DNA from: Avena insularis
Lineage: Eukaryota > Streptophyta > Magnoliopsida > Poales > Poaceae
Direction of reading: 5' to 3'
Assembly: GCA_023614405.1 (NCBI GenBank)
Contig: CM042688.1
Coordinates: 439,632,028-439,696,027 of the forward strand
Length of the DNA stretch: 64,000 nucleotides
The notes beneath the pieces are model-generated. The model was given only the letters and a program-made list of their open reading frames with translations. It was not told the DNA's origin and made no database searches. Below, piece after piece: positions 51,501-64,000 of the stretch (position 1 is its first letter; every line of letters begins with the position of its first letter). The position numbers and the translations under genes are program-made.

Positions 51501-54500
51501 GCAATTACACTGGTGGATCCATGTGTGGTCTCTAAAGAGAACACACATGCAATGAATCTAGCTGTGGTTAATGAGAAGAACGCACATGGAATGACACTGG
51601 TGGATCCATAGGTGGATTGTGAAAATAACACACATGCAATGACACTGGTGGATCCATGTGTGGTCTCTGAAGAGAAGAGACATTTCAATGACACTGGTGG
51701 ATCCATATCTGGTATGTGAAAAGAATAGTCATGAAATGACTCAAGTTGTTGTTAGTAAAAAGAGCACACATGCAATTACACTGGTGGATCCATGTGTGGT
51801 CTCTGAAGAGAACAGACATTTCAATGACACTGGTGGATCCGTATGTGGTATGTGAAAATAACACACATGAATTGATTCCAGTTGTTGTTAGTAAAAAGAG
51901 CACACATGCAATTACACTGGTGGAACCATGTGTGGTCTCTGAAGAGAACACACATTTCAATGACACTGGTGGATCCGTATGTGGTATGTGAAAAGAACAC
52001 ACATGCAATGACTCCAGTTGTTTTTGTAAAAAGAACATACATGCAATGACACTGGTGGATCCATGTGTGGTCTCTAAAGAGAACACACATTTAATGACTC
52101 TAGCTATGGTTAATGAGAAGAACACACATGCAATGACTCTGGTTGTTGTTAGTAAAAAGAACTCACATGCAATGACACTTGTGGATCCATGTGTGGTCTC
52201 TGAAGAGAACACACATTTCCATGACACTGGTGGATCCATATGTGGTATCTGAAAAAGAGCACACATGCAATGACTCCAGTTGTTGTTAGTAAAAAGAAAA
52301 CACATGCAATTACACTGGTGGATCCATGTGTGGTCTCTAAAGAAAACACACATGCAATGACTCTAGATGCGGTTAATGAGAAGAACACACATGCAATGAC
52401 ACTGGTGGATCCATAGGTGGATTGTGAAAAGAACACACATGCAATGACTCTGGTTGTTGTTAGTAAAAAGAGCACACATGCAATGACACTAGTGGATCCA
52501 TGTGTGTCTTCTTCAAAAGAACACACATTTCAATGACACTGGTGGATCCATATGTGATATGTGAAAAGAACACACATGCAATGACTCCGGTTGTTGTTAG
52601 TAAAAAGAACAAACATGCACTAACACTGGTGGATCCATGTGTGGTATAAGAACATAACACACATGCAATGACTCTAGCTGTGGTTAATGAGAAGAACACA
52701 CATTTCAATGACACTGGTGGATCCATATGTGGTATGTGAAAAGAATAGTCATGAAATGACTCTAGTTGTTGTTAGTAAAAAGAACACAGATGCAATGACA
52801 CTGGTGCATCCATGTGTGGTCTCTGAAGAGAACACACGTGCAATAAAACTGGTGGATCCATATGTGTATGTGAAAATAACACACGTGCAATGACTCCAGT
52901 TGTTGTTAGTAAAAAGAACACACATGCAATGACACTGGTGGATCCATGTGTGGTATCTAAAGAGAACACACATTTCAATGACACTGGCGGGTCCATATGT
53001 GGTATGTGCATAAAACACACATGTAATGACTCCATTTGTTATTAGTAAAAAGAACACACATGCAACTACACTGGTGGATCCATGTGTGGTTTCTAAAGAG
53101 AACACACATGCAATGAATCTAGCTGTGGTTAATGAGAAGAACGCACATGCAATGACACCGGTGGATCCATAGGTCGATTGTGAAAATAACACACATGCAA
53201 TGACTCTGGTTGCTGTTAGTAAAAAGAACACACATGTAATGACACTGGTGGATCCATGTGTGGTCTCTGAAGAGAATAGACATTTCAATGACACTGGTGG
53301 ATCCATATGTGGTATGTGAAAAGAATAGTCACGAAATGACTCCAGTTGTTGTTAGTAAAAAGCGCACACATGCAATTACACTGGTGGATCAATGTGTGGT
53401 CTCTAAAGAGAACACACATGCAATGAATCTACCTGTGGTTAATGAGAAGAACACACATGCAATGACACTGGTTGTTGTTAGTAAAGAGAGCACACAGGCA
53501 ATGAAACTGGTGGATCCATGTGTGTACTCTAAAGAGAACATACATTTCAATGACACTGGTGGATCCATATGTTGTCTGCGAAAAGAACACACATGCAATG
53601 ACTCAAGTTGTTGTTATAAAAAAGAACACACATGCAATGACAATGGTGGATCCATGTGTGGTCTTTGAAGAGAACACACATGCAGTGACTCTAGCTGTGG
53701 TTACTGAAGAGAACACACATTTCAATGACACTGGTGGATCCATATGTGGTATGTGAAAAGAACACCATGAAATCACTCTAGTTGTCGTTAGTAAAAAGAA
53801 CACACATGCAATGACACTGGTGGATCCATGTGTGGTCTCTGAAGAGAACATACATTTCAATGACACTGGTGGATCCATATGTGGTATGTGAAAAGAACAC
53901 ACATGCAATGACATCAGTGGTTGTTAGTAAAAATAACACATATGAAATGACACTGGTGGATCCATGTGTGGCCTCTGAAGAGAACACACATCCAATGACT
54001 CTAGCTATGGTTAATTAGAAGAACACACATTTCAATGACATAGGTGGATCCATATGTGGTATGTGAAAAGAACACACATGCAATGAATCTAGCTGTGGTT
54101 AATGAGAAGAACGCACATGCAATGACACTGGTGGATCCATAGGTGGATTGTGAAAATAACACACATGCAATGACTTTGGTTGATGTTAGTAAAAATATAA
54201 CACATGCAATGACACTGGTGGATCCATGTGTGGTCTCTGAAGAGAATAGACATTTCAATGACACTGGTGGATCCATATGTGGTATGTGAAAAGAATAGTC
54301 ATGAAATGACTCCAGTTGTTGTTAGTAAAAAGAGCACACATGCAATTACACTGGTGGATCCATGTGTGGTCTCTGAAGAGAACAGACATTTCAATGACAC
54401 TGGTGGATCCATATGTGGTATGTGAAAATAACACGCATGAAATGATTCCAGTTGTTGTTAGTAAAAAGAGCACACATGCAATTACACTAGTGGATCCATG

Positions 54501-57500
54501 TGTGGTCTCTGAAGAGAACACACATTTCAATGACACTGGTAGATCCATATGTGGTATGTGAAAAGAACACACATGCAATGACTCCAGTTGTTCTTAGTAA
54601 GAAGAACATACATGCAATGACACTGGTGGATCCATGTGTGGTCTCTGAAGAGAACACACATTTCCATGACACTCGTGGATCCATATGAGGTATGTTAAAA
54701 GAACACACATGCAATGACTCCAGTTGTTGTTAGTAAAAAGAACACACATGCAATTACACTGGTGGATTCATGTGTGGTCTCTAAAGAGAACACACATGCA
54801 ATGACTCTAGATGTGGTTAATGAGAAGAACACACATGCAATGACACTGGTGGATCCATAGGTGGATTGTGAAAAGAACACACATGCAATGACTCTGGTTG
54901 TTGGTAGTAAAAAGAACACACATGCAATGACACTGGTGGATCCATGTGTGGTCTCTAAAGAGAACACACATTTCAATGACACTGGTGGATCCATATGTGG
55001 TATGTGAAAATAATAGTCATGAAATGACTCTAGTTGTTGTTAGTAAAAAGAGCACACATGCAATGACACTGGTGGATCCATGTGTGGTCTCTGAAGAGAA
55101 CACACATGCAATGACTCTAGCTATGGTTAATGAGAAGAACACACATGCAATGACACTCGTGGATCCATAGGTGGATTGTGAAAAGAACACACATGCAATG
55201 ACTCTGGTTGTTGTTAGTAAAAAGAACACACATGCAATGACAGTGGTGGATCCATGTGTGTTCTCTGAAGAGAACACACATTTCAATGACACAAATGGAT
55301 CTATATGTGGTATGTGAAAATAATAGTCATGAAATTACTCAAGTTGTTGTTAGTAAAAAGAGCACACATGCAATTACACTGGTGGATCCATGTGTGGTCT
55401 CTGAAGAGAACACACATGCAATGACTCTAGCTGTGGTTAATGTGAAGAACACACATGCAATGACTCTGGTGGATCCATAGGTGGATTGTGAAAAGAACAC
55501 ACATGCAATGACTCTGGTTGTTGTTAGTAAAAAGAACACACATGCAATGACACTGGTGGATCCATGTGTGGTCTCTGAAGAGAACAGACATTTCAATGAC
55601 ACTGGCGGGTCCATATGTGGTATGTGCATAAAACACACATGTAATGACTCCAGTTGTTATTAGTAAAAAGTACACACATGGAATTACACTGGTGTATCCA
55701 TGTGTGGTCTCTAAAGAGAACACACATGCAATGAATCTAGCTGTGGTTAATGAGAAGAACGCACATGGAATGACATTGGTGGATCCATAGGTGGATTGTG
55801 AAAATAACACACATGCAATGACACTGGTGGATCCATGTGTGGTCTCTGAAGAGAACAGACATTTCAATTACACTGGTGGATCCATATGTGGTATGTGAAA
55901 AGAATAGTCATGAAATGACTCCAGTTGTTGTTAGTAAAAAGAGCACACATGCAATTACACTGGTGGATCCATGTCTGGTCTCTGAAGAGAACATACATTT
56001 CAATGACACTGGTGGATCCATATGTGGTATGTGAAAATAACACACATGAAATGATTCCAGTTGTTGTTAGTAAAAAGAGCACGCATGCAATTACACTGGT
56101 GGAACCATGTGTGGTCTCTGAAGAGAACACACATTTCAATGACACTGGTGGATCTGTATGTGGTATGTGAAAAGAACACACATGCAATGACTCCAGTTGT
56201 TTTTCATAAAAAGAACATACATGCAATGACACTGGTGGATCCATGTGTGGTCTCTAAAGAAAACACACATGCAGTGACTCTAGCTATGGTTAATGAGACG
56301 AACACACATGCAATGACACAGGTGGATCCATAGGTGGATTGTGAAAAGAACACACATGCAATGACTCTAGTTGTTGTTAGTAAAAAGAACTCACATGCAA
56401 TGACACTGGTGGATCCATGTGTGGTCTCTAAAGAGAACACACATTTCAATGACACTGGTGGATCCATATGTGGTATCTGAAAAGAACACACATGCAATGA
56501 CTCCAGTTGTTGTTAGTAAAAAGAAGACACATGCAATTACACTGGTGGATCCATGTGTGGTCTCTAAAGAGAACACACATGCAATGACTCTAGATGCAGT
56601 TAATGAGAAGAACACACATGCAATGACACTGGTGGATCCATAGGTGGATTGTGAAAAGAACACACATGCAATGACTCTGGTTGTTGTTAGTAAAAAGAGC
56701 ACACATGCAATGACACTGGTGGATCCATGTGTGTCTTATTCAAAAGAACACACATTTCAATGACACTGGTGGATCCATATGTGGTATGTGAAAAGAACAC
56801 ACATGCAATGACTCCAGTTGTTGTTAGTAAAAAGAACACACATGCAATGACACTGGTGGATCCATGTGTGGTATCTGAAGAGAACACACATGCAATGACT
56901 CTAGCTGTGGTTAATGAGAAGAACACACATTTCAATGACACTGGTGGATCCATATGTGGTCTGTGAAAAGAATAGTCATGAAATGACTCTAGTTGTTGTT
57001 AGTAAAAAGAACACAGATGCAATGACACTGGTGGATCCATGTGTGGTCTCTGAAGAGAACACACATGCAATAAAACTGGTGGATCCATATGTGTATTGTG
57101 AAAATAACACACGTGCAATGACTCCAGTTGTTGTTAGTAAAAGGAACACACATGCAATGACACTGGTGGATCCATGTGTGGTCTCTGAAGAGAACAGACA
57201 TTTCAGTGACACTGGCGGGTCCATATGTGGTATGTGCATAAAACACACATGTAATGACTCCATTTGTTATTAGTAAAAAGAACACACATGCAACTACACT
57301 GGTGGATCCATGTGTGGTTTCTAAAGAGAACACACATGCAATGAATCTAGCTGTGGTTAATGAGAAGAACGCACATGCAATGACACCGGTGGATCCATAG
57401 GTGGATTGTGAAAATAACACACATGCAATGACTCTGGTCTTTGTTAGTAAAAGAACACACATGCAATGACACTGGTGGATCCATGTGTGGTCTCAAGAGA

Positions 57501-57743
57501 ATAGACATTTCAATGACACTGGTGGATCCATATGTGGTATGTGAAAAGAATAGTCATGAAATGACTCAGTTTTTGTTAGTAAAAAGCTCTCACATGCAAT
57601 TAAACTGGTTGATCAATGTGTGTTCTCTAAAGAGAAAACACATGCAATGAATCTACCTGTGGTTAATGAGAAGAACACACATGCAATGACACTGGTTGTT
57701 GTTAGTAAAGAGAGCACACAGGCAATGACACTGGTGGATCCAT
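45518..57743 (+). repeat. Mosaic part of the array with shuffled copies of the 4.96-kb block
   Basis: Pieces of the preceding block reappear at varying shifts: 39499-40160 at 46277-46937 (6778 bp), 38337-38900 at 50358-50922 (about 12.02 kb) and 39215-39696 at 51374-51855 (12159 bp). The order is kept within pieces but pieces are rearranged, as expected from repeated unequal exchange. Confidence 0.75.
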
Positions 57744-60700
57744 GTGTGGTCTCTAAAGAGAACATACATTTCAATGACACTGGTGGATCCATATGTGGTG
57801 TGTGAAAAGAACACACATGCAATGACTCAAGTTGTTGTTAGTAAAAAGAACACACATGCAACTACACTGGTGGATCCATGTGTGGTATTTGAAGAGAACA
57901 CACATGCAGTGACTCTAGCTGTGGTTAATAAAGAGAACACACATTTCAATGACACTGGTGGATCCATATGTGGTATGTGAAAAGAACACACATGAAATCA
58001 CTCTAGTTGTTGTTAGTAAAAAGAACACACATGCAATGACACTGGTGGATCCATGTGTGGTCTCTGAAGAGAACATACATTTCAATGACACTGGTGGATC
58101 CATATGTGGTATGAGAAAAGAACACACATGCAATGACATCAGTGGTTGTTAGTAAAAATAACACATATGAAATGACACTGGTGGATCCATGTGTGGCCTC
58201 TGAAGAGAACAGACATTTCAATGACACTGGTGGATCCATATGTGGTATGTGAAAATAACGCACATGAAATGATTCCAGTTGTTGTTAGTAAAAAGAGCAC
58301 ACATGCAATTACACTGGTGGATCCATGTGTGGTCTCTGAAGAGAACACACATTTCAATGACACTGGTAGATCTATATGTGGTATGTGAAAAGAACACACA
58401 TGCAATGGCTCCAGTTGTTCTTAGTAAGAAGAACATACATGCAATGACACTGGTGGATCCATGTGTTGTTTCTAAAGAGAACATACATTTCAATGACACT
58501 GGTGGATCCATATGTGGTGTGTGAAAATAACACACATGCAATGACTCAAGTTGTTGTTAGTAAAAAGAACACACATGCAATGACACTGGTGGATCCATGT
58601 GTGGTCTTTGAAGAGAACACACATGTAGTGACTCTAGCTGTGGTTACTGAAGACAACACACATTTCAATGACACTGGTGGATCCATATGTGGTATGTGAA
58701 AAGAACACACATGAAATCACTCTAGTTGTTGTTAGTAAAAAGAACACACATGCAATGACACTGGTGGGTCCATGTGTGTACTCTAAAGAGAACAGACATT
58801 TCAATGACACTGGTGGATCCATATGTGGTATGTGAAAAGAACACACATGCAATGACTCAAGTTGTTGTTAGAAAAAAGCACACACATGCAACGACACTGG
58901 TGGATCCATGTGTGGCCTCTGAAGAGAACAGACATTTCAATGACACTGGTGGATCCATATGTGGTATGTGAAAATAATGCACATGAAATGATTCCAGTTG
59001 TTGTTAGTAAAAAGAGCACACATGCAATTACACTGGTGGATCCATGTGTGGTCTCTAAAGAGAACACACATTTCAATGACACTGGTAGATCTATATGTGG
59101 TATGTGAAAAGAACACACATGCAATGACTCCAGTTGTTCTTAGTAAGAAGAACATACATGCAATGACACTGGTGGATCCATGTGTGGTCTCTAAAGAGAA
59201 CACACATGCAATGACTCTAGCTATGGTTAATGAGAAGAACACACATGCAATGACACAGGTGGATCCATAGGTGGATTCTGAAAAGAACACACAAGCAATG
59301 ACTCTAGTTGTTGTTACTAAAAAGAACACACATGCAATGACTCTGGTTGTTGTTAGTAAAAAGAGCACACATGCAATGACACTGGTGGATCCATGTGTGT
59401 CTTCTTCAAAAGAACACACATTTCAATGACACTGGTGGATCCATATGTGGTATGTGAAAAGAACACACATGCAATGACTCCAGTTGTTGTTAGTAAAAAG
59501 AACACACATGCAATGACACTGGTGGATCCATGTGTGGTATCTGAAGAGAACACACATGCAATGACTCTAGCTGTGGTTAATGAGAAGAACACACATTTCA
59601 ATGACACTGGTGGATCCATATGTGGTCTGTGAAAAGAATAGTCATGAAATGACTCTAGTTGTTGTTAGTAAAAAGAACACAGATGCAATGACACTGGTGG
59701 ATCCATGTGTGGTCTCTGAAGAGAACACACATGCAATAAAACTGGTGGATCCATATGTGTATGTGAAAATAACACACGTGCAATGACTCCAGTTGTTGTT
59801 AGTAAAAGGAACACACATGCAATGACACGGGTGGATCCATGTGTGGTCTCTAAAGAGAACACACATTTCAATGACACTGGTGGGTCCATATGTGGTATGT
59901 GAATAAAACACACATGTAATGACTCCATTTGTTATTAGTAAAAAGAACACACATGCAACTACACTGGTGGATCCATGTGTGGTTTCTAAAGAGAACGCAC
60001 ATGCAATGAATCTAGCTGTGGTTAATGAGAAGAACGCACATGCAATGACACTGGTGGATCCATAGGTGGATTGTGAAAATAACACACATGCAATGACTCT
60101 GGTTGCTGTTAGTAAAAAGAACACACATGCAATGACACTGGTGGATCCATGTGTGGTCTCTGAAGAGAATAGACATTTCAATGACACTGGTGGATCCATA
60201 TGTGGTATGTGAAAAGAATAGTCATGAAATGACTCCAGTTGTTGTTAGTAAAAAGCGCACACATGCAATTACATCTGGATCAATGTGTGGTCTCTAAAGA
60301 ACACACATGCAATGAATCTATCTGTGGATACTGAGAATAACACACATGCAATGACTCTTGTTGTTGTTAGCAAATATAACACACATGCAATGACACTGGT
60401 GGATCCATGTGTGGTCTCTAAAGAGAACATACATTTCAATGACACTGGTGGATCCATATGTGGTGTGTGAAAAGAACACACATGCAATGACTCAAGTTGT
60501 TGTTAGTAAAAAGAACACACATGCAATGACACTGGTGGATCCATGTGTGGTATTTGAAGAGAACACACATGCAGTGACTCTAGCTGTGGTTACTAAAGAG
60601 AACACACATTTCAATGACACTGGTGGATCCATATGTGGTATGTGAAAAGAACACACATGAAATCACTCTAGTTGTTGTTAGTAAAACAACACACATGCAA

Positions 60701-63700
60701 TGACACTGGTGGATCCATGTGTGGTCTCTGAAGAGAACATACATTTCAATGACACTGGTGGATCCATATGTGGTATGTGAAAAGAACACACATGCAATGA
60801 CATCAGTGGTTGTTAGTAAAAATAACACATATGAAATGACACTGGTGGATCCATGTGTGGCCTCTGAAGAGAACAGACATTTCAATGACACTGGTGGATC
60901 CATATGTGGTATGTGAAAATAACGCACATGAAATGATTCCAGTTGTTGTTAGTAAAAAGAGCACACATGCAATTACACTGGTGGATCCATGTGTGGTCTC
61001 TGAAGAGAACACACATTTCAATGACACTGGTAGATCTATATGTGGTATGTGAAAAGAACACACATGCAATGACTCCAGTTGTTCTTAGTAAGAAGAACAT
61101 ACATGCAATGACACTGGTGGATCCATGTGTGGTCTCTAAAGAGAACATACATTTCAATGACAATGGTGGATCCATATGTGGTGTGTGAAAAGAAAACACA
61201 TGCAATGACTCAAGTTGTTGTTAGTAAAAAGAACACACATGCAATGACACTGGTGGATCCATGTGTGGTCTTTAAAGAGAACACACATGTAGTGACTCTA
61301 GCTGTGGTTACTGAAGACAACACACATTTCAATGACACTGGTGGATCCATATGTGGTATGTGAAAAGAACACACATGCAATGACTCCAGTTGTTGTTAGT
61401 AAAAAGAACACACATGCAATGACACTGGTGGATCCATGTGTGGTATCTGAAGAGAACACACATGCAATGACTCTAGCTGTGGTTAATGAGAAGAACACAC
61501 ATTTCAATGACACTGGTGGATCCATATGTGGTCTGTGAAAAGAATATTCATGAAATGACTCTAGTTGTTGTTAGTAAAAAGAACACAGATGCAATGACAT
61601 CAGGATCCATGTGTGGTCTCAAGAGAACACACATTCAATAAAACTGGTGGATCCATATGTGTATGTGAAAATAACACACGTGCAATGACTCCAGTTGTTG
61701 TTAGTAAAAGGAACACACATGCAATGACACGGGTGGATCCATGTGTGGTCTCTAAAGAGAACACACATTTCAATGACACTGGTGGGTCCATATGTGGTAT
61801 GTGAATAAAACACACATGTAATGACTCCATTTGTTATTAGTAAAAAGAACACACATGCAACTACACTGGTGGATCCATGTGTGGTTTCTAAAGAGAACGC
61901 ACATGCAATGAATCTAGCTGTGGTTAATGAGAAGAACGCACATGCAATGACACTGGTGGATCCATAGGTGGATTGTGAAAATAACACACATGCAATGACT
62001 CAAGTTGTTGTTAGTAAAAAGAACACACATGCAATGACACTGGTGGATCCATGTGTGGTCTCTGAAGAGAATAGACATTTCAATGACACTGGTGGATCCA
62101 TATGTGGTATGTGAAAAGAATAGTCATGAAATGACTCAGCGTTGTTGTTAGTAAAAAGCGCACACATGCAATTACATCAGGGATCAATGTGTGGTCTCTA
62201 AAGAGAACACACATGCAATGAATCTACCTGTGGTTAATGAGAAGAACACACATGCAATGACACTGGTTGTTGTTAGTAAAGAGATCACACAGGCAATGAC
62301 ACTGGTGGATCCATGTGTGGTCTCTAAAGAGAACATACATTTCAATGACACTGGTGGATCCATATGTGGTGTGTGAAAAGAACACACATGCAATGACTCA
62401 AGTTGTTGTTAGTAAAAAGAACACACATGCAATGACACTGGTGGATCCATGTGTGGTATTTGAAGAGAACACACATGCAGTGACTCTAGCTGTGGTTACT
62501 AAAGAGAACACACATTTCAATGACACTGGTGGATCCATATGTGGTATGTGAAAAGAACACACATGAAATCACTCTAGTTGTTGTTAGTAAAAAGAACACA
62601 CATGCAATGACACTGGTGGATCCATGTGTGGTCTCTGAAGAGAACATACATTTCAATGACACTGGTGGATCCATATGTGGTATGTGAAAAGGACACACAT
62701 GCAATGACATCAGTGGTTGTTAGTAAAAAGAAGACATATGAAATGACACTGGTGGATCCATGTGTGGCCTCTGAAGAGAACAGACATTTCAATGACACTG
62801 GTGGATCCATATGTGGTATGTGAAAATAACGCACATGAAATGATTCCAGTTGTTAGTAAAAGAGCACACATGCAATTACATCAGGATCCATGTGTGGTCT
62901 CAAGAGAAAACACATTTCAATGACACTGGTAGATCTATATGTGGTATGTGAAAAGAACACACATGCAATGACTCCAGTTGTTCTTAGTAAGAAGAACATA
63001 CATGCAATGACACTGGTGGATCCATGTGTGGTCTCTAAAGAGAACATACATTTCAATGACACTGGTGGATCCATATGTGGTGTGTGAAAAGAAAACACAT
63101 GCAATGACTCAAGTTGTTGTTAGTAAAAAGAACACACATGCAATGACACTGGTGGATCCATGTGTGGTCTTTAAAGAGAACACACATGTAGTGACTCTAG
63201 CTGTGGTTACTGAAGACAACACACATTTCAATGACACTGGTGGATCCATATGTGGTATGTGAAAAGAACACACATGCAATGACTCCAGTTGTTGTTAGTA
63301 AAAAGAACACACATGCAATGACACTGGTGGATCCATGAGTGGTATCTGAAGAGAACACACATGCAATGACTCTAGATGTGGTTAATGAGAAGAACACACA
63401 TTTCAATGACACTGGTGGATCCATATGTGGTCTGTGAAAAGAATAGTCATGAAATGACTCTAGTTGTTGTTAGTAAAAAGAACACAGATGCAATGACACT
63501 GGTGGATCCATGTGTGGTCTCTGAAGAGAACACACATTCAATAAAACTGGTGGATCCATATGTGTATGTGAAAATAACACACGTGCAATGACTCCAGTTG
63601 TTGTTAGTAAAAGGAACACACATGCAATGACACGGGTGGATCCATGTGTGGTCTCTAAAGAGAACACACATTTCAATGACACTGGTGGGTCCATATGTGG

Positions 63701-64000
63701 TATGTGAATAAAACACACATGTAATGACTCCATTTGTTATTAGTAAAAAGAACACACATGCAACTACACTGGTGGATCCATGTGTGGTTTCTAAAGAGAA
63801 CGCACATGCAATGAATCTAGCTGTGGTTAATGAGAAGAACGCACATGCAATGACACTTTGAGTGGATCCATAGGTGGATTGTGAAAATAACACACATGCA
63901 ATGACTCTTGTTGTTGTTAGTAAAAAGAACACACATGCAATGACACTGGTGGATCCATGTGTGGTCTCTGAAGAGAATAGACATTTCAATGACACTGGTG
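57744..64000 (+). repeat. Three successive copies of a 1.9-2.7-kb block at the right end of the array
   Basis: Segments at 57744, 60409 and 62315 match (shifts 2665 and 1906 bp), as do 60719 and 62626, and 61127 and 63026. The first copy is longer because it holds an extra stretch (about 58.7-59.3 kb). The third copy runs off the window. Several odd small indels cluster here (see findings). Confidence 0.85.

Larger units (their letters stand above)
15766..64000 (+). repeat. 48-kb mosaic minisatellite array of 39-, 48- and 49-bp monomers, continues past the right edge
   Basis: All monomers start AACACACATG, or the variants AACACACATTTC and AATAGTCATG, and share CAATGAC at about position 11. 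Class A is 39 bp and ends GTTGTTGTTAGTAAAAAG; its subtype ends GTGGTTAATGAGAAG. Class B is 48 bp, with GGTGGATCCATGTGTGG and end TCTCTGAAGAG; its subtype has ATAGGTGGATTGTG. Class C is 49 bp, with the extra base in CATTTCAATG and GGATCCATATGTGGTATGTG. A common order is C-A-B, 136 bp (for example units starting at 19473 and 19609). At about 45 bp per monomer the array holds on the order of a thousand. All monomers I read face the same way and no transposon interrupts it. It matches no cereal satellite I can recall by sequence. Open frames occur on both strands because 39 and 48 are multiples of three; most end at TGTGA in class C. Confidence 0.97.

Noticed and set aside
15770..64000. Hundreds of open frames of 60-220 codons on both strands of the array
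   Set aside because: They follow from 39- and 48-bp monomers being multiples of three, occur on both strands at once, have no fixed start or end, and translate to the same low-complexity repeat. No independent sign of coding.
15766..64000. CRISPR array
   Set aside because: The intervals between repeats are themselves repeats, with no unique spacers, and the context is a plant genome.
15766..64000. Centromeric satellite
   Set aside because: Monomer lengths and sequence do not fit known cereal centromere satellites, and the neighbouring elements show no centromere-specific (CRM-type) features. Cannot be excluded without chromatin data.

Overview
The window looks like an intergenic, heterochromatin-like stretch of a large grass genome, most likely Triticeae (wheat, barley, rye or Aegilops). 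The evidence is two plant Ty3/gypsy LTR retrotransposons, one of them with LTR ends and internal sequence of a type common in Triticeae, next to about 48 kb of uninterrupted tandem repeat. I see no conventional host gene, rRNA, tRNA or CRISPR locus. The genus call is inference from family resemblance, not from a search.

Layout. (1) Positions 1-10193 hold a Tat-lineage Ty3/gypsy element read on the minus strand. Its 5' LTR is 9371-10193 and its primer-binding site 9352-9368. Decayed gag, protease, RT, a ruined first RNase H, a second RNase H and integrase follow in order down to about 2580. At 1-2024, on the opposite strand, lies an extra intron-containing gene of the kind known in Tat elements; its five exons join in phase, and the last carries a frameshift. 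The 3' LTR lies beyond the left edge. (2) Positions 10194-15765 hold an Athila-type, apparently non-autonomous element, also on the minus strand: a 3' LTR fragment (10194-10575), a polypurine tract, a 3.8 kb interior with one unusual 267-codon ORF and no pol, a duplicated primer-binding site, and a full 5' LTR (14347-15765). The Tat element sits inside the 3' LTR of this element. (3) Positions 15766-64000 are one tandem array made of three related monomer classes of 39, 48 and 49 bp. They often form a 136-bp trimer, and blocks of 1.8 to 5 kb have themselves been duplicated in tandem.

History as read from the junctions. The array is oldest here. The Athila-type element broke into a 48-bp monomer, so the array probably continues to the left of the window. 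The Tat element then inserted into that element's LTR. Both elements are decayed or non-autonomous. The array has kept amplifying: neighbouring multi-kilobase blocks share private variants. The many short open frames in the array on both strands arise because the 39- and 48-bp monomers are multiples of three; I do not treat them as genes.

The most unusual content is the array itself: a mosaic minisatellite with nested higher-order structure, single orientation over 48 kb, a BamHI site in most 48/49-bp monomers, and a regularly spaced 15-bp dyad. I could not match it to a named satellite from memory.
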